Part shown: positions 35,585-47,633 of the stretch, one piece after another
How the letters are laid out: every line of letters begins with the position of its first letter
Position numbering within the stretch: position 1 is the stretch's first letter
DNA from: Rutpela maculata
Taxonomy: Eukaryota > Arthropoda > Insecta > Coleoptera > Cerambycidae
Length of the DNA stretch: 64,000 nt
NCBI GenBank assembly: GCA_936432065.2
Contig: OW386289.2
Span: 15,237,077-15,301,076, forward strand
Reading direction: 5' to 3'
Notes under the pieces: model-generated
What the model saw: only the letters and a program-made list of their open reading frames with translations
The model's database searches: none
What the model was told of the DNA's origin: nothing
Translations under genes and position numbers: made by a program

Positions 35585-37310
35585 TCTGCAACAGAAACAT
35601 AAATTTTCAATTAACATACCCAAGCAGCAAACAAGCAATATAGACCAACTACTAAGACAAGAATAATTTCATGAAGTCGAGAACTGCTTGAAATTATATG
35701 CCTCATTTGTAAAGTACTTATTTTCTATCTAAAATATTTCTTCAGAGTACAATGGCCTATATGCACTTATGCATTATTGTGCTGTGTTAAGAATTACCTG
35801 AAAGTTCTCTTAGAAATGTCTTAATATGTCATAAATAAATTAAGTTATTTTACAAGTCCAAATTAACGTAAGTTTGACTTGAAAAATGACTTTAGAGTCA
35901 CCGGCTTATTAGGGCTTTTTTCATAGGTTTTATCCCGAGAGCTTCAAATCTTATCGGATACACTCCGGGTAGCTTTTTTTGTAAAATTTTGCTTAGAAAT
36001 TGTTCGAGGCTTAATAATTTACTTTAAAAGCCCGAGACCGAAGGAAAAAATTTGCAAAAATTTTCGCAAAAAATGTAGCTACCCACATTTTGTGTGATAA
36101 GATTTGGAGCTCGAGAGGCATATGTCAAGATTATTTCCCAAATGAAGAAATTCCTCACGTACTTTTATATTCAAGTTTTTATTTATAGATACATACACTA
36201 TTTTTATATAAGTTAAGTAATAACAGTTGTTATTATTTTATTATATTAATTGACGGCGACGCTCCTATAAACTATCTTTGTCTCATAGCCATGGAAACGG
36301 GCGTGGTAGATGCTTATTATTGACTTCTGTTACGCGATCGTGATTGTAAATCTGATAGTTTGTCAGTTTGGTATTAAAAATATTTTTGTGAAATTGCATA
36401 AATACACCGTTGGTACATAGTAATTATAAATAAAATAATAATTCTTGAATTTGTAATATGTTTTATTTTATTTTTAGTCCAACTGAGAGTAAATTAAATC
36501 AATTATGTGCATTTAAAAGCTAGACGTAATTTTTAAAAAAGCTAACTTGCCTTTATTCAGTGTAAAACTGTTGTCACTGGTTGAAATTTATAAATTTTGG
36601 TTTATAATTTATGAGATGAAGGTAAAAATTTACCTAATATTGATCATAAAAACGATCGCTTAGTCGTGAACTAAATAAGTAATTTGGCAGATTGTAAACT
36701 ACTTAATTCTACCCTATTAGAACTCAAATGAAGGCACACTTTAGAAAATATTGGGCGCAATTACTATCTTTAAGTAACCATAGACGCTAAATTGCCATCA
36801 CAATTGACCTATTGGAAATATTGGCAACATACAAGTCTAAATTATCATTGAAAATTGACTAAGAAACTTGTTAGTCTTCAAAGGCAAAATATTTGGTAAA
36901 TTCATCTTCGACCTAAGGGTATTTAATTCATAGGTTCATAATTGAAGATTAATAGATTTTCAAGTGTCGATTGTAATATACTCCATGTTTAATATTAGAA
37001 TTTTTTCTGCCATGATGAAGAATAATTATTTTGAGAAGAAAGATTGAATAAATTATATTATTTTACAAAAAATACATTTTAGAAAATTAATATCTTTCGT
37101 GAACTCAACTGGATATAATATGAGGCTGTTAGATATTATTATATACACTTAAAAAAATAATTATCAGTTTTGTGTTTTTTGCAATAAGCTGTGTTTACAT
37201 TTTTCTTTGCAACTAAATTTCTTCATTGCATGATGAGAGAAATAATAGCACACTAAAATCATTTTAAACCAAAGTATATACGAGAACATACTAGCGACCA
37301 ACTATGATAT
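35585..37310. other. Serpin upstream region, no exon identified
   Basis: The missing first exon (5'UTR and signal-peptide start) should lie here or further right. No convincing ATG-plus-donor candidate was recognised. A ~185-bp inverted repeat lies at about 35933-36118 (GAGCTTCAAATCTTATC against GATAAGATTTGGAGCTC, GGGTAGCT against AGCTACCC). Confidence 0.45.
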
Positions 37311-37329
37311 TGTGACGTGCTTACATCCT

Positions 37330-38259
37330 TTTTGTAATTTTTTCGGACAAAAAATTTTTTTTTGGAATTCTCCCTCCCGCTCTTCAAAAAAATTTTCGGA
37401 CAAAAAAACGTTTTTTTTTTATTTGTCCCCCCGCTCTTCAAAAAATTTTTCGGACAAAAAAACTTTTTTTTTTGGATTTTTCCCCTCCGCTCTTCAAAAA
37501 AATTTTCGGACAAAAAAAGACGTGTGGCACTCGGAGACTGCCGCGGTAAAGCTATTGCATAGCATTTTGTATCAACTTATGCAATTATAATTTTATTTAT
37601 TTATTTTATTCATGCAGTATTGCTTTTTCTTTGATATTAATTCAAGTTACACTTTTTGAGCGTGGTGACCGATAAGAAAACAAATTTTTCTATTATTAAA
37701 TAATGACTTTCTTCATTAATAATAAATGCACTTTGTTCATTCATATTCAAAACACTTTATACACAAATTTTACAAGTACAGCTATTCACTGTTGTACATA
37801 AATACCTATACACCTATATACTTTCTCATAAACAGCTGCTTATGTATTCGTCCGATTTCGGAGCAGCTCGTCTCGATTCGTGCGAGTTTCGTAGAGTCGT
37901 ACAATACGTCTAATCGCACGCACACAACGCCGTGTCGAAGACTGCTGAACTGAAACGACGTTAGACGATGCACGGCCTTCAAGCCACACCTCCTTGCCCG
38001 TCGGAGTGGGGAGCGTGAGGTTTTTTCGTTACGGAATTTCTGGATTCGGTCCCCGCGCTCAAGGCCCGCGATAGAAGCTATGCAATAGCTTAAAAAACTT
38101 TTTTTTGGATTTGTCCCCCCGCTCTTCAAAAAATTTTTCGGACTAAAAAAAATTTTTTTTGGATATCTCCTCCCCGCTCATCAAGAAATTTTTGGCCCAG
38201 CCCCCCCCCTCTGAAAAATTATTTGCCCTACCTGAAAGCACATTCTAGCTACAGGCCTG
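37330..38259 (-). mobile_element. Truncated CAGGCCTG-type MITE with nested insert
   Basis: The right edge TTCTAGCTACAGGCCTG (to 38259) and the TTTTTCGGACAAAAAA / CCCCGCTCTTCAAAAAA body match the intact copy at 41752-42039. The opposite CAGGCCTG end is missing. Repeated Lys/Phe-rich frames come from the body repeat. An element at 37549-38092 interrupts it. Confidence 0.6.
37549..38092. mobile_element. Element with AAGCTATTGCATAGC inverted ends
   Basis: AGCTATTGCATAGC at the left is mirrored by GCTATGCAATAGCT at the right, 544 bp apart. The interior is less AT-biased on its right side. No recognisable protein. Confidence 0.65.
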
Positions 38260-38265
38260 CATGGC

Positions 38266-39850
38266 AACCTGCTTCCCATCCGGGCTTTCCCATGCTCTCC
38301 TCAACAGCCCGTCTAACACATTAAGTGAATCCCATTGCGACCACAAAGCCTTCAATCCTACTCCTTTGTTTGAGACATCCTTCCATTCTGGTCGGGTTCC
38401 TTTTTCTCTTGCTCGTAATATAGGTCCAATTTCTGTATCGTCCAGTTGCTCTTGTCTTAGAACTTCTCTTGTCTAATTCTCTGGAATCTCTTTCCTCTCG
38501 TTTACACAGCCTGGTGATGGTAGACTACTCGGGATTATTCGCAGCTGGCAAACCTTTATCTCTCTGGGGGCATCACTTTCACTAGCCAGCATCGCCCCAG
38601 TGGCATGTACCTCCTCAGGGTTCCACTCTCGACAATCACGTCTCACATGGCCCCAGCCATAACATCGAATACTCCCACTTGACTTTCACCTGCTTTGTTG
38701 CTTAACCTGTTCTCCCAGAGAATCCAGTTTGGCCAATAATTTACTGAAAATTTCATGCATGTTCACACTTCACAGTGTCAAAGTTCCTTTCGTCTGAATG
38801 TGAGACTTCGACAACTTCGACATTTATCTTCTCAGGGCTTTGCTGTCGACAATCTCGCTTAATTTGCCCTAATCTTCCGCACCGATAACACTGGATACCT
38901 CCACTTTGACTTGGCTTTCCACCGCTTGGTTGCTTAATCTGTTTTTCTAGAAAATCCAGTTTAGCCAACAATTTTCTGAACATTCCGTACATGTCCATAG
39001 TGTCCAGCTTCTTTTTGTCTGAACCTGCTTCTTCGACTGTCACAGCACGCACATCTGACTGCAGGGTGACTTTAAAAGCAGCCTCTAGTTCAAGGGCACG
39101 CACCAATGCCTCACTAATACTTTGATGCCGCGTTAATCTTAGAACTCGCCTGACTTCCTCGTCCCTTATGCCATCTAAAAAGGCCCCCACAGCTAATTGT
39201 TCCTGGAATTCTCTTGGAGCACTCGGGTATGCTGGTGTTCCAGTCTCTCTATTGCAGATTCGAATTCTTGCAAACTTTCTTCAGACTTCTGTGTCCGTGA
39301 TTTTAGGTGTGCCTGGTATACCTGAGCGAGGTGATGGTCGCCATATCTTAAGTCTACTGCAGCTTCCAAGACTTTGAAGTCCCTTTGTTTCTCCACCGGA
39401 ATGGTATGAAATAACTCTCAGGCTTGGCCCCTTAGTGTCAGAACTAATGCCATAGCCTTTTCCTCGTTATCCCAGTTATTCGCACTTGCAGCCGTCTCAA
39501 ATTGTCTCTTGTACGTTGTCCATGAGCTTGGGCCGTCAAAGGAGGGAGGTTCTAATCGAGGACCTGACGAAGCTACTAGCTGGCCTCCTTTATCTCTCAG
39601 CAGTCGTTTAAGCCGCTCTACTTCTCCTTCGAACTCGCTCATCTTTTCTTCAAACTTATCTACTTTTTCTTCTACCTTGTTTATCTCTTCTTTGACTTCA
39701 CTCTTTAATTCTTCCTTGACGGAAATGATTGCGTCCTATTGTATTTTCATTTGATCTCTTAGAATTTTCCTTAATTTCTCCTGGCGTCTTTCTTGTTCCT
39801 CTTTCTCTACCCTATGACTTCTGTCTTGTTCTTCTTTGTCTTCTTGGCGT
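38266..39850 (-). pseudogene. Retrotransposon gag with duplicated zinc knuckle
   Basis: The ORF segments, in order on the minus strand, are a coiled-coil-like N-terminus (FEGEVERLKRLLRDKGG), a capsid-like part (PPSFDGPSSWTTYKRQFE, then LRYGDHHLAQVY and a TQKSEESLQEFESAIERL-type stretch), and a zinc knuckle. A stop breaks the frame after TLRGQA, and another after ENSRNN, before GAFLDGIRDEEVRRVL. The knuckle CYRCGRLGQIKRDC has Gln where CX2CX4HX4C needs His. A second, tandemly duplicated knuckle region at about 38560-38760 reads CYGWGHVRRDC, keeping His but lacking the second Cys. PSFDG..W..Y and MALVLTLRG-like features fit Ty3/gypsy or related gag. Confidence 0.8.
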
Positions 39851-39983
39851 CCAAAAATAGTCCTTAAACAATGTCCCGTAAATCAATTCTCAGTGTCACC
39901 ACTAATTCCCAAGAAGAACACTGTAGAAACCTTCTTGAACAGTCCAGAAATCTTCTGTTATAATTCCGCTTCTGACACGAATT

Positions 39984-40358
39984 TGTGACGTGCTTTTGTA
40001 AACACCCTGTATCGTGGGTTCGGAAATTATAACACCAGGGTAACACTAACACTAATTTATTAACCTACTAATTACAACCAATAATTAATTAATACACTGT
40101 GTACTACAATTCAATTATTCAGTCACTTTCTGTTCTGCTCACTCAAACTTGACTGTCTGTACTGCTTATTCAACTGACCATTAGAACTGTTCTAACTTAA
40201 CTCAACTATCCTTACACACAGCTTGTCATTCCTTATATACCCAGGTTATGTGTTCTAGATCTTTCCACTACATTCCAACACATTCTACAAGGTTCCACAG
40301 ACTGTCTGTAATGTTCTAGATTCTTCAACATGTCTCTGGAGGGTTGAAACACATAACA
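39984..40358 (-). repeat. 5' LTR (TG...CA)
   Basis: On the minus strand it runs TGTTATGTGTTTC to GCACGTCACA, 375 bp. Shared phrases such as CTAACTTAACT, AACACTAATTTATTAAC and AGACATGTT-type motifs recur in the solo LTR at 54161-54646. The gag leader follows directly. Confidence 0.7.
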
Positions 40359-40363
40359 ATATA

Positions 40364-41138
40364 ATATGTATTGCAGAAACCTCACTAAATAATTCCATTT
40401 TTGATCAGGAATTATGTGACAAAAAATACGTAGTTTTTCGTAATGATAAAAATTATGAAGAAGCAGGAGTCACGTGGGGAGGTGGTGTATTGTGCTGCAT
40501 AAAAAAGAAATACAAGCCTATGTTTTTGTGTAAAAGTGACAATATCGATTTTCAGTGGATATGCGTAAAAAGGCGCCGTTACACGGCGCGTGGTTCGCCG
40601 AACTACGAACCTGGTGCGTGGTTCGGCGAACCACGCGCCGTGTACCGGCGTCTTAAATTGAGGGTGTCAATACGGTACGTAGTTCATTCAGATTTGTGAC
40701 GCATTTGGTTGTATCCTTTGGTCCGTGCAAGTTTACCGACATCCGCTGAGTCGCGGCAGCACGTACCACGAACCGCGAACTAATAGCGAACCACCCCTGT
40801 CAGACGGCGTGTGGTTCGTGGTTCGTCGGTCCAGGTTCGGCGAACCACGCACCGTGTAACGGCGCCTTAAGGCTAACCATAAGAGAAATCACTATTTCAA
40901 TTTGTTGTGTATATATTAGGTCAGGATCTAACTTATCAGTATATGAAAGTTTTCTTGAGTCATTTGAAACATATGATGAGCTGCGCACCGGAAACTTATT
41001 TATAATAGGCGATTTTAATGTATCTGAAATCAATGGCCATTTATATAATCTTGAAAATAGTTGATCAAAGACCAAAGTCCTTCATAATATCATCTGTAGT
41101 TTTGATTTATACTCAATTAACCATGTCTTAAATCAGCA
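40364..41138 (+). pseudogene. LINE endonuclease domain, first part
   Basis: The frame reads TETSLNNSIFDQELCDKKYV, then GGGVLCCIKK and WICVK. After the 40571-40868 MITE it resumes with ISICCVYI, then NLFIIGDFNVSEINGH. TETxL, GGGVL and IIGDFN are landmarks of the apurinic-type endonuclease of CR1/Jockey-group non-LTR retrotransposons; the D and N of GDFN are active-site residues. A stop follows NLENS. The domain continues at 47634 beyond a 6.5-kb insertion. The N-terminus is cut by the LTR element. Confidence 0.85.
40571..40868. mobile_element. MITE with AGGCGCCGTTACACGG ends
   Basis: AGGCGCCGTTACACGGCGCG opens it, and CCGTGTAACGGCGCCT closes it before TAAGG. Inner repeats of GTGGTTCGCCGAAC-type sequence make it GC-rich against its surroundings. 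It lies inside the LINE endonuclease frame. The target duplication is short or unclear. Confidence 0.8.
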
Positions 41139-41751
41139 CTCAAAGAAAATGATAGGTAAATTCAACCAAAAAGAGCATTTGAAATCGCGCCTATCTAGTT
41201 TCATAGTTAAATCAATCAGAAAAGAATAGTCATACAACTTTATTTGTTTTCGTAAACAAATAGTAGTTTAATAATCATATCTTCCTGTAACAAATTAAAT
41301 AGTACAATGACATTTTTTAATGTTCACTAACCATTTTCAATTTGGTCTACAATTAAATAGTACGACTTTGTTTTTTGTTCACCAACTAATTTTTATGTTG
41401 ATCTACACTTTATTGTATGATGAAGTTTTTTTTTGGTTAGCCAAAATCTCAGTATTGAGACATCGGACCACCCAAACCAAAGATTAGAGATCGTTTATAA
41501 GATCCATCCAAATATATCGATGATCCCTGAGAGAATTTGAACATTACAATCATGTTATTAATTTTCTATAAATTTCTAAGAGTATAAGATAATGCATAAT
41601 TGATTATTGTCAGCGATTTGTATGTGGCGTCATCTGGGAATAATTTCTGTAATAGACTACGTGGTAAGCAAGCAAATTTTATGGTTAGAACTTCTAGAAG
41701 ACGATAATAATATTGGTTTGTCTACCAAGTACAATAATACAGCGAACTAAT

Positions 41752-42039
41752 CAGGCCTGTAGCTAGGGGGGGCCAGGACGGGCATTGCCCGTCCTGGAAT
41801 AGGTTTCGCCCGACCTATGGTGATCGTAATGGGGGCAATTTTAGCTGTCTTTTAAATATTTTGAAAGAGATTGGGTAAAAATTGTCTAAATTTTTCGGAT
41901 TAAAAAGTTTTTTTTTGGATTAAATTTTTTTTGGATTCCCCCCCCCCCCGCTCATCAAAAAAATTTTCGGACTTTTTTTACGGGCCCGTCCTGAAAAATT
42001 GTTTGCCCACCCTGAAAGCACTTTCTAGCTACAGGCCTG
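41752..42039. mobile_element. hAT-like MITE, CAGGCCTGTAGCTAG ends
   Basis: TIRs CAGGCCTGTAGCTAG and CTAGCTACAGGCCTG; 8-bp duplication GAACTAAT at 41744-41751 and 42040-42047. The sister element at about 48890-48910 shows the uninterrupted site (CAAACTAATACTGGG), an internal empty-site proof. The body has a C-run near 41940 and the TCATCAAAAAAATTTTCGGA motif. Confidence 0.9.
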
Positions 42040-43543
42040 GAACTAATACTGGGTTAGAATTACAATTCGATAATAGTTAAAAATAAAATATCCCTGTCAA
42101 AAAAATCTCATCAATCCGTATTGAAAATTATCAAAAATTAATAAGTATCTATGAGAACCTATATGGTCAATAAGTTTCTATAAGAGTTAGGTAAAGTTGC
42201 TGTTGAAATTGTTATCAGTTTATATCAGAATTGACCAGCAAAACGAGTCAAGCCATATCCATTTGTAAATCCAAACATTTACTTATACCAAATCAATGGG
42301 AATTTATGAGCACAGTATCTAATGTAATTCGTGCGATTTTCCATGATTAAAAGACAAGTGTTTCTTTAAGAAACGAGCTGCATTAGGTTAGAACAGTTTT
42401 GATTTGCAATTGAAGATACAAATTACAATGTTTGAATAGGGATTTATGAGATCAGTTTCTATGAGTATTAATGTTTTTTTTTTTCAGTAATATATTAAAT
42501 GTGTTTTCATTTGTTTGAATGGGTAAAAAGAAATGTCAGTTTTCAACTGCAATTACAAATACAAGTTTAATCGCTTCGAATGGGGTTATATGCGATCAAT
42601 TTCTAAAAGTATTTATGCTGTTTTCCGAATATAATTGTGATGAGGTTTAATCAGTAACAAATTGTTCACTATTTGTTATGATATGGTCGGAAATTCCAAG
42701 TACACATTTAGTATTCCTTCAAGAGGATTGATGAGAGCAGTTTCTACGAGTATCTATTTGTTGTTCCTATAGTAAATTATATAAGTCTTTATCAGTACAG
42801 ATTCGGATCTAATTTAAATATGAAAATTATATGAGAATAAAGCAACCAAATATTTTAAACAGTATCTATTTGTAAATCCAAACATTTACTTATACTATCT
42901 CAATGAGAATTTATGAGAACAGTATCTAATGTAAAACGTGCGGCTTTTCGTGGTTAAATGGCAAGTGTTTCTATAAGAAACGAGCTGCATTAGGTTAGAA
43001 CAGTTTTGATTTGCAATTGAAGATTACAAATTATAATGTTTAAATAGGGATTTATGAGATCAGTTTCTATGAGTATTAATGTTTTTTTTTTTTTTTCAGT
43101 AATATATTAAATGTGTTTTCATTTGTTTGAATGGGTAAAAAGGAAGGTCAGTTTTCAACTGCAATTACAAATACAAGTTTAATCACTTCGAATGGGATTA
43201 TATGCGATCAATTTCTAACAGTATTTATGCTGTTTTCCGAATATAATTGTGATGAGATTTGATCCGTAACAAATTGTTCACTACATGTTACGATATGGTC
43301 GGAAATTCCAGGTACATATTTAGTATTCCTTCAAGAGGATTGATGAGAGCAGTTTCTACGAGTATTTATTTGTTGTTCCTACAGAAAATTATATAAGTCT
43401 TTATCAGTATGCATTCGGATCTAATTTAAATGCAAAAATCATATCAGAATGAAACCTCAAATATTTTAAACAGTGTCCACCTTAAATCCAAACATTTAAA
43501 GATAATATTATAATGAGAATCCATCAGAACAGTATCTACCTTA

Positions 43544-43641
43544 CAAACACAAAAGGTTGGCCCTTTAGCGGACCATCACTGTGCCAGAAATGAAACTTCT
43601 GGCCCAGTGATGGCCCACTGATGGGCCGATCTTCGGTGTTT
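43544..43641. mobile_element. ~100-bp MITE, ACAAACAC ends
   Basis: ACAAACACAAAAGGTTGGCC at the left is mirrored by GGGCCGATCTTCGGTGTTTG at the right. A GGCCCAGTGATGGCCC-type inner palindrome makes almost the whole insert a hairpin. Absent from sibling modules. Confidence 0.7.
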
Positions 43642-44489
43642 GTTGGGTAATGTAACGTGTGAGGTTTTCCGTGGCTAAATTTTAAAATTATTTGCAATAA
43701 ATAAGCTTTAAGGGATTCGAACAGTTTTCATTTGCATTTCCAGATAAATAGTTTTAATTGTTAGGGATCTATGAGGTCAGTGTAATGTTTTTTTTTCAAT
43801 AAAATGTGTTTTTATTAAAAAAAAAACATTACACAAAGACACTGATCTCATAGATCCCTATTTAATAATTAAAACTATTCATCTGGAATTGCAAATTAAA
43901 ACTGTTCAAATCCGTTAAAGCTATTTATTAAAAACACTTTTAAAATTTAGCCACGGAAAGCCGCACGCGTTACATTAGATACTGTTCTGATTGGTTCTCA
44001 TTAAAATAGATCTTTAAATGTTTGGATTTACAAGTGGATACTGTTTAAAATATTTGGTTGTTTCATTCTGATATAATTTTTGTATTTAAAGTAGATCCGA
44101 ATGCATACTGATAAAGACAAATTTTCTATTGGAACAACAAATACATACTGATAGAAACTGCTATCATCAATCCTTTCGAAGGAATACTAAATATGTACCT
44201 GGAATTTCCGACCATATCGTAACATGTGGTAAACAATTTGTTACTGATCAAACCTCATCACAATTATATTCGAAATACTGATCGCATATAACCCCATTCG
44301 AAGTGATTAAACTTGTACCTATTTGTAATTGCAGTTGAAAACTGACCTTTCTTTTTACCCATTCAAACAAATGAAAACACATTTAATATACTTATTACTG
44401 AAAAAAATAACATTAATACTCATAGAAACTCATCTCATAAATCCCTATTCAAACATCATAATTTGTAATCTTCAATTGCAAATCAAAAC

Positions 44490-44593
44490 CCGGTCTTCGA
44501 AGCGTGTCGCCCGGGTTGGCTCCGGCGGGTTATATCGCATGTAGTCCCCCCTCAAGAAACATGTAATTGGGTTTGTAACCTGTTTGTTTCTTC

Positions 44594-44676
<83 letters not shown>

Positions 44677-44680
44677 AAAT
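44490..44680 (+). mobile_element. Truncated retroposon with (AAAT)n tail
   Basis: It interrupts CAAAAC|TGTTCTAACC, which is continuous in the sibling module near 45275. The 5' part is GC-rich (GCCCGGGTTGGCTCCGGCGG), and the 3' end is ~80 bp of AAAT repeats (44597-44676). This is the structure of a 5'-truncated non-LTR element or SINE. Confidence 0.8.
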
Positions 44681-45482
44681 TGTTCTAACCTAATGCAGCT
44701 CGTTTCTTATAGAAACTCTTGCCATTTAACCACGGAAAGCCGCACGTTTTACATTAGATACTGTCCTCATAAATTCTCATTGAGATAGTATAAGTAAATG
44801 TCTGGATTTACAAATAGATACTGTTTAAAATATTTGGTTGCTTTATTCTGATATAATTTTCATATTTAAATTAGATCCGAATGGATACTGATAAAGACTT
44901 ATATAATTTACTATTGGCACAACAAATACATACTCGTAGAAACTGCTATCATCAATCCTTTCGAAGTATTACGAAATATGTACCTGGAATTTCCACATGT
45001 AACATGTAGTGAACATTTTGTTACTGATCAAACATCATCACAATTATATTCGGAAAACAGCATAAATACTGTTAAAAATTGATCGCATATAATCCCATTC
45101 GAAGTGGTTAAACTTGTATTTGTAATTGCAGTTGAAAACTGAACTTTCTTTTTACCCATTCAAACAAATGAAAACACATTTAATATATTACTGAAAAAAA
45201 ACATTAATACTCATAGAAACTGATCTCATAAATCCCTATGCAAACATTATAATTTGTAATCTTCAATTGCAAATCAAAACTGTTCTAACCTAATGCAGCT
45301 CGTTTCTTATAGAAACTCTTGCCATTTAACCACGCAAAGCCGCACGTTTTACATTAGATACTGTACTCATAAATTCTCATTGAGATAGTATAAGTAAATG
45401 TCTGGATTTACAAATAGATACTGTTTAAAATATTTGGTTGCTTTATTCTGATATAATTTTCATATTTAAATTAGATCCGAAT

Positions 45483-46065
45483 CACTGAACTCTACTATAT
45501 AAATGGAAGGCCAGTATAGGTATATGCGCGTGAACAAAATGCGGCAATTACGGCACAGATTAAGTGGTAACGAATTCAAAAACTATAAGCCATGCGTCGA
45601 CGCAGTAGAGAAATTAATGTCTGTGCTTGAACCAAACGGCTGTCTACGGGAGTTACGCGCCGATGCCAGGCTGACGCAATTCTGTGTTTTATTTCTTTTC
45701 CATAGATTCTGTAGCGTAAGTCTTGGATTAGATGCAATTTCCAGAGTCGGTGTCACCATTTTATTCTTTGTTTATTCTGTCGTTTGTGTAAAGTTGTTAT
45801 AAATTGATTATTTTGTGTAATATTTTGTGACTGTTATAAACAAAGTTAATTAAGACAATATGGTGCAATCTTGTATGGTACTGTGTTGCAAGAATCGGGG
45901 CAAAGTCCCGGGTTTTAAACAGTTGCAGTAACAATAAGACCGGCTCTGACGTATTTTGTAGTGAGATTGCGCTCCTCCTTATGGTCGCCATACTTGCGCG
46001 AGGTTCAATTTGGCGTAAAAATTGGTATGGATATTGACCTTCCATTTATATAGTAGAGTTCAGTG
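45483..46065 (+). mobile_element. P-superfamily-like non-autonomous element with THAP start
   Basis: 583 bp, with TIRs CACTGAACTCTACTATATAA and its complement, extending to ATGGAAGG. ATCCGAAT duplicates at 45475-45482 and 46066-46073; sibling modules (near 44095 and 44875) show the single-copy site. Inside at 45859, ATG opens MVQSCMVLCCKNRGKVPGF then stop, which looks like the first zinc-ligand segment of a THAP domain (C-x4-C, NR). An 8-bp duplication plus a THAP-type DNA-binding start points to P elements. The 99-codon frame at 45503-45802 (VEKLMSVLEPNGCLREL) may derive from the transposase's other end, but is not recognised. Confidence 0.7.
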
Positions 46066-47633
46066 ATCCGAATGCATACTGATAAAGACTTATATAATTT
46101 ACTATTGGCACAACAAATACATACTCGTAGAAACTGCTATCATCAATCCTTTCGAAGTAATACTAAATATGTACCTGGAATTTCTGACCATATCGTAACA
46201 TGTAGTGAACAATTTGCTACTGATTAAACCTCATCACAATTATATTCGGAAAACAGCAATAAATACTTTTAGAAATTAATCGCATATAACCCCATTCAAA
46301 GCGATTAAACTTGAATTTGTAATTGCAGTTGAAAACCTTTCTTTTTACCCATTCAAACAAATGAAAACACATTTAATATATTACTGAAAAAAAACATTAA
46401 TACTCATAGAAACTGATCTCATAAATCCCTATTCAAACATTATAATTAGTAATCTTCAATTGCAAGTCAAAACGGAAACACTTGCCATTTAACCACGGAA
46501 AGCCGCACGTTTTACCTTAGATACTGTTCTCATAAATTCTCATTGATGTGGTATAGGTAAATGTTTGCTGCTCCATTCTGGTAGAAACTGATAGAAATTT
46601 CAGCAACAGCTTTACTCCGGGCTCCAGTAGAGGGAGCTGTATACGTGTCGCTAATTCATATCTACTCTAATGTGACCTAAGGAACTAACGTATGTTTGTT
46701 AAATTAAAAGTAAAGCAGTCTCTTTCACTGCCAACTCATTCATTGCTTCTAGGCTAGAACAAGAACACCCGAGGAAATAAAGACTTTGCAGTATTTTGTG
46801 TTTACCACAATATTAGTATTTCTATTTGAAATATGCAATTTAAACTGTTCATTTGTCGGCATGCATATCCAAATTAATACGAATAAAAAAGCAAAATGGA
46901 AGTTTACAATAAAAATACATCTGTAAAATATACAATTGAAACTGTACATTTGTTGACATGTATATCCACATTAATACTAATAAAAAGACAATGTTGAAAT
47001 TTACAATAAAAACATGTTGATAAATGGTGTGTTAAATACAATAGATACTGGAGAAAGGACGGACTGGACTCTTATGATATTACTTATAGAAAAGTTTAGA
47101 ATCTCTTTAAAGTTGTATCTGTAATTCCATATGTTTACAGATATAAGGGCAAGGGTGCATTTGCAGACACTAAACTGTAGATTTGTTGATGTATATTTCA
47201 TATAAGTACTCATGAAAGGGCAACATGATCATTCCAAATAGCTCATTCGGAATTACTGTTTCATAACCGATTTAAAACTTAATAAAACAGATAAAATCCT
47301 GTCTGTATAATAATAATATAACTTATAGGAACGATAAAACCGCATCAATTTTTTTTTATAAGTTTCTATGTGGAATTTTTGGCAGGGATACTTTTATCTA
47401 GTTTAATTTGACAGAATTCAACAAAATAATAGTTAGACGAACAAGATAATAGTCCTATTCATCTATTTTTTAAGTTAATGTTTGTTTTGTTGTACGACAA
47501 CTTTTTATTAATTAAAATAACAATCACCTCTTGTTTAAAAATACCATCAATATAGTTTGGTTTAACAAAATTAACGATATTGTTAGTTAACCATTTTTTT
47601 TTTTGTTGAATTTACCCATACTATTTCTTTGAG

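Larger units (their letters stand above)
37311..40358 (-). mobile_element. LTR retrotransposon remnant, gag only
   Basis: On the minus strand it has a 5' LTR (39984-40358), a leader with GTGTCAGAAGCGG just after the LTR (primer-site region), gag, then debris. The left edge TGTGACGTGCTT at 37311 repeats the LTR terminus, and ATAT lies just outside both edges as a 4-bp duplication. The 3' LTR is reduced to a stub, with MITE sequence and a nested element in its place. No protease, RT or integrase is present. It inserted just upstream of the LINE endonuclease sequence starting near 40364. Confidence 0.65.
42250..46560. repeat. Palindrome of 607-bp modules
   Basis: A ~607-bp module (phrases GAGCTGCATTAGGTTAGAAC, TTTGTTTGAATGGGTAAAAA, TATGGTCGGAAATTCCA, GTAAATCCAAACATTTAC) is repeated head-to-tail from about 42250 to 43800. 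It is then inverted from about 43810 to 46560, turning at AATAAAATGTGTTTTTATT near 43800. Spacing of the CATTAGGTTAG phrase is 607 bp (42381 and 42988), and its complement near 44690 and 45290 is spaced similarly. Three insertions (43544-43641, 44490-44680, 45483-46065) interrupt modules. Confidence 0.85.
41139..47633. mobile_element. Spy-like DNA element, 6.5 kb, no TSD
   Basis: Termini are CTCAAAGAAAATGATAGGTA and CTATTTCTTTGAG (rc CTCAAAGAAATAG), continuing inward as a ~28-bp TIR through GTTGAATTTACCC. It splits the LINE endonuclease. Removing exactly these bases leaves GCA|TGG and the frame runs on as NQH-GVNNTLDLVLTN, so insertion was between A and T with no duplication. Its ~800-bp left end and ~250-bp right end match the 48197-50229 element. 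The interior is a palindrome of 607-bp modules plus later insertions. No transposase remains. Precise A|T insertion without duplication is the reported property of Spy elements; assignment to Spy is inference. Confidence 0.75.

Noticed and set aside
35585..35638. Serpin start at the MLVCC methionine
   Set aside because: That frame runs upstream through a strong splice acceptor, so those codons are intronic.
41139..47633. Treating the Spy-like element as a host intron of a LINE-derived gene
   Set aside because: Its ends are CTCAAAG/CTTTGAG inverted repeats, not GT-AG, and a related element sits at another position in the same LINE.
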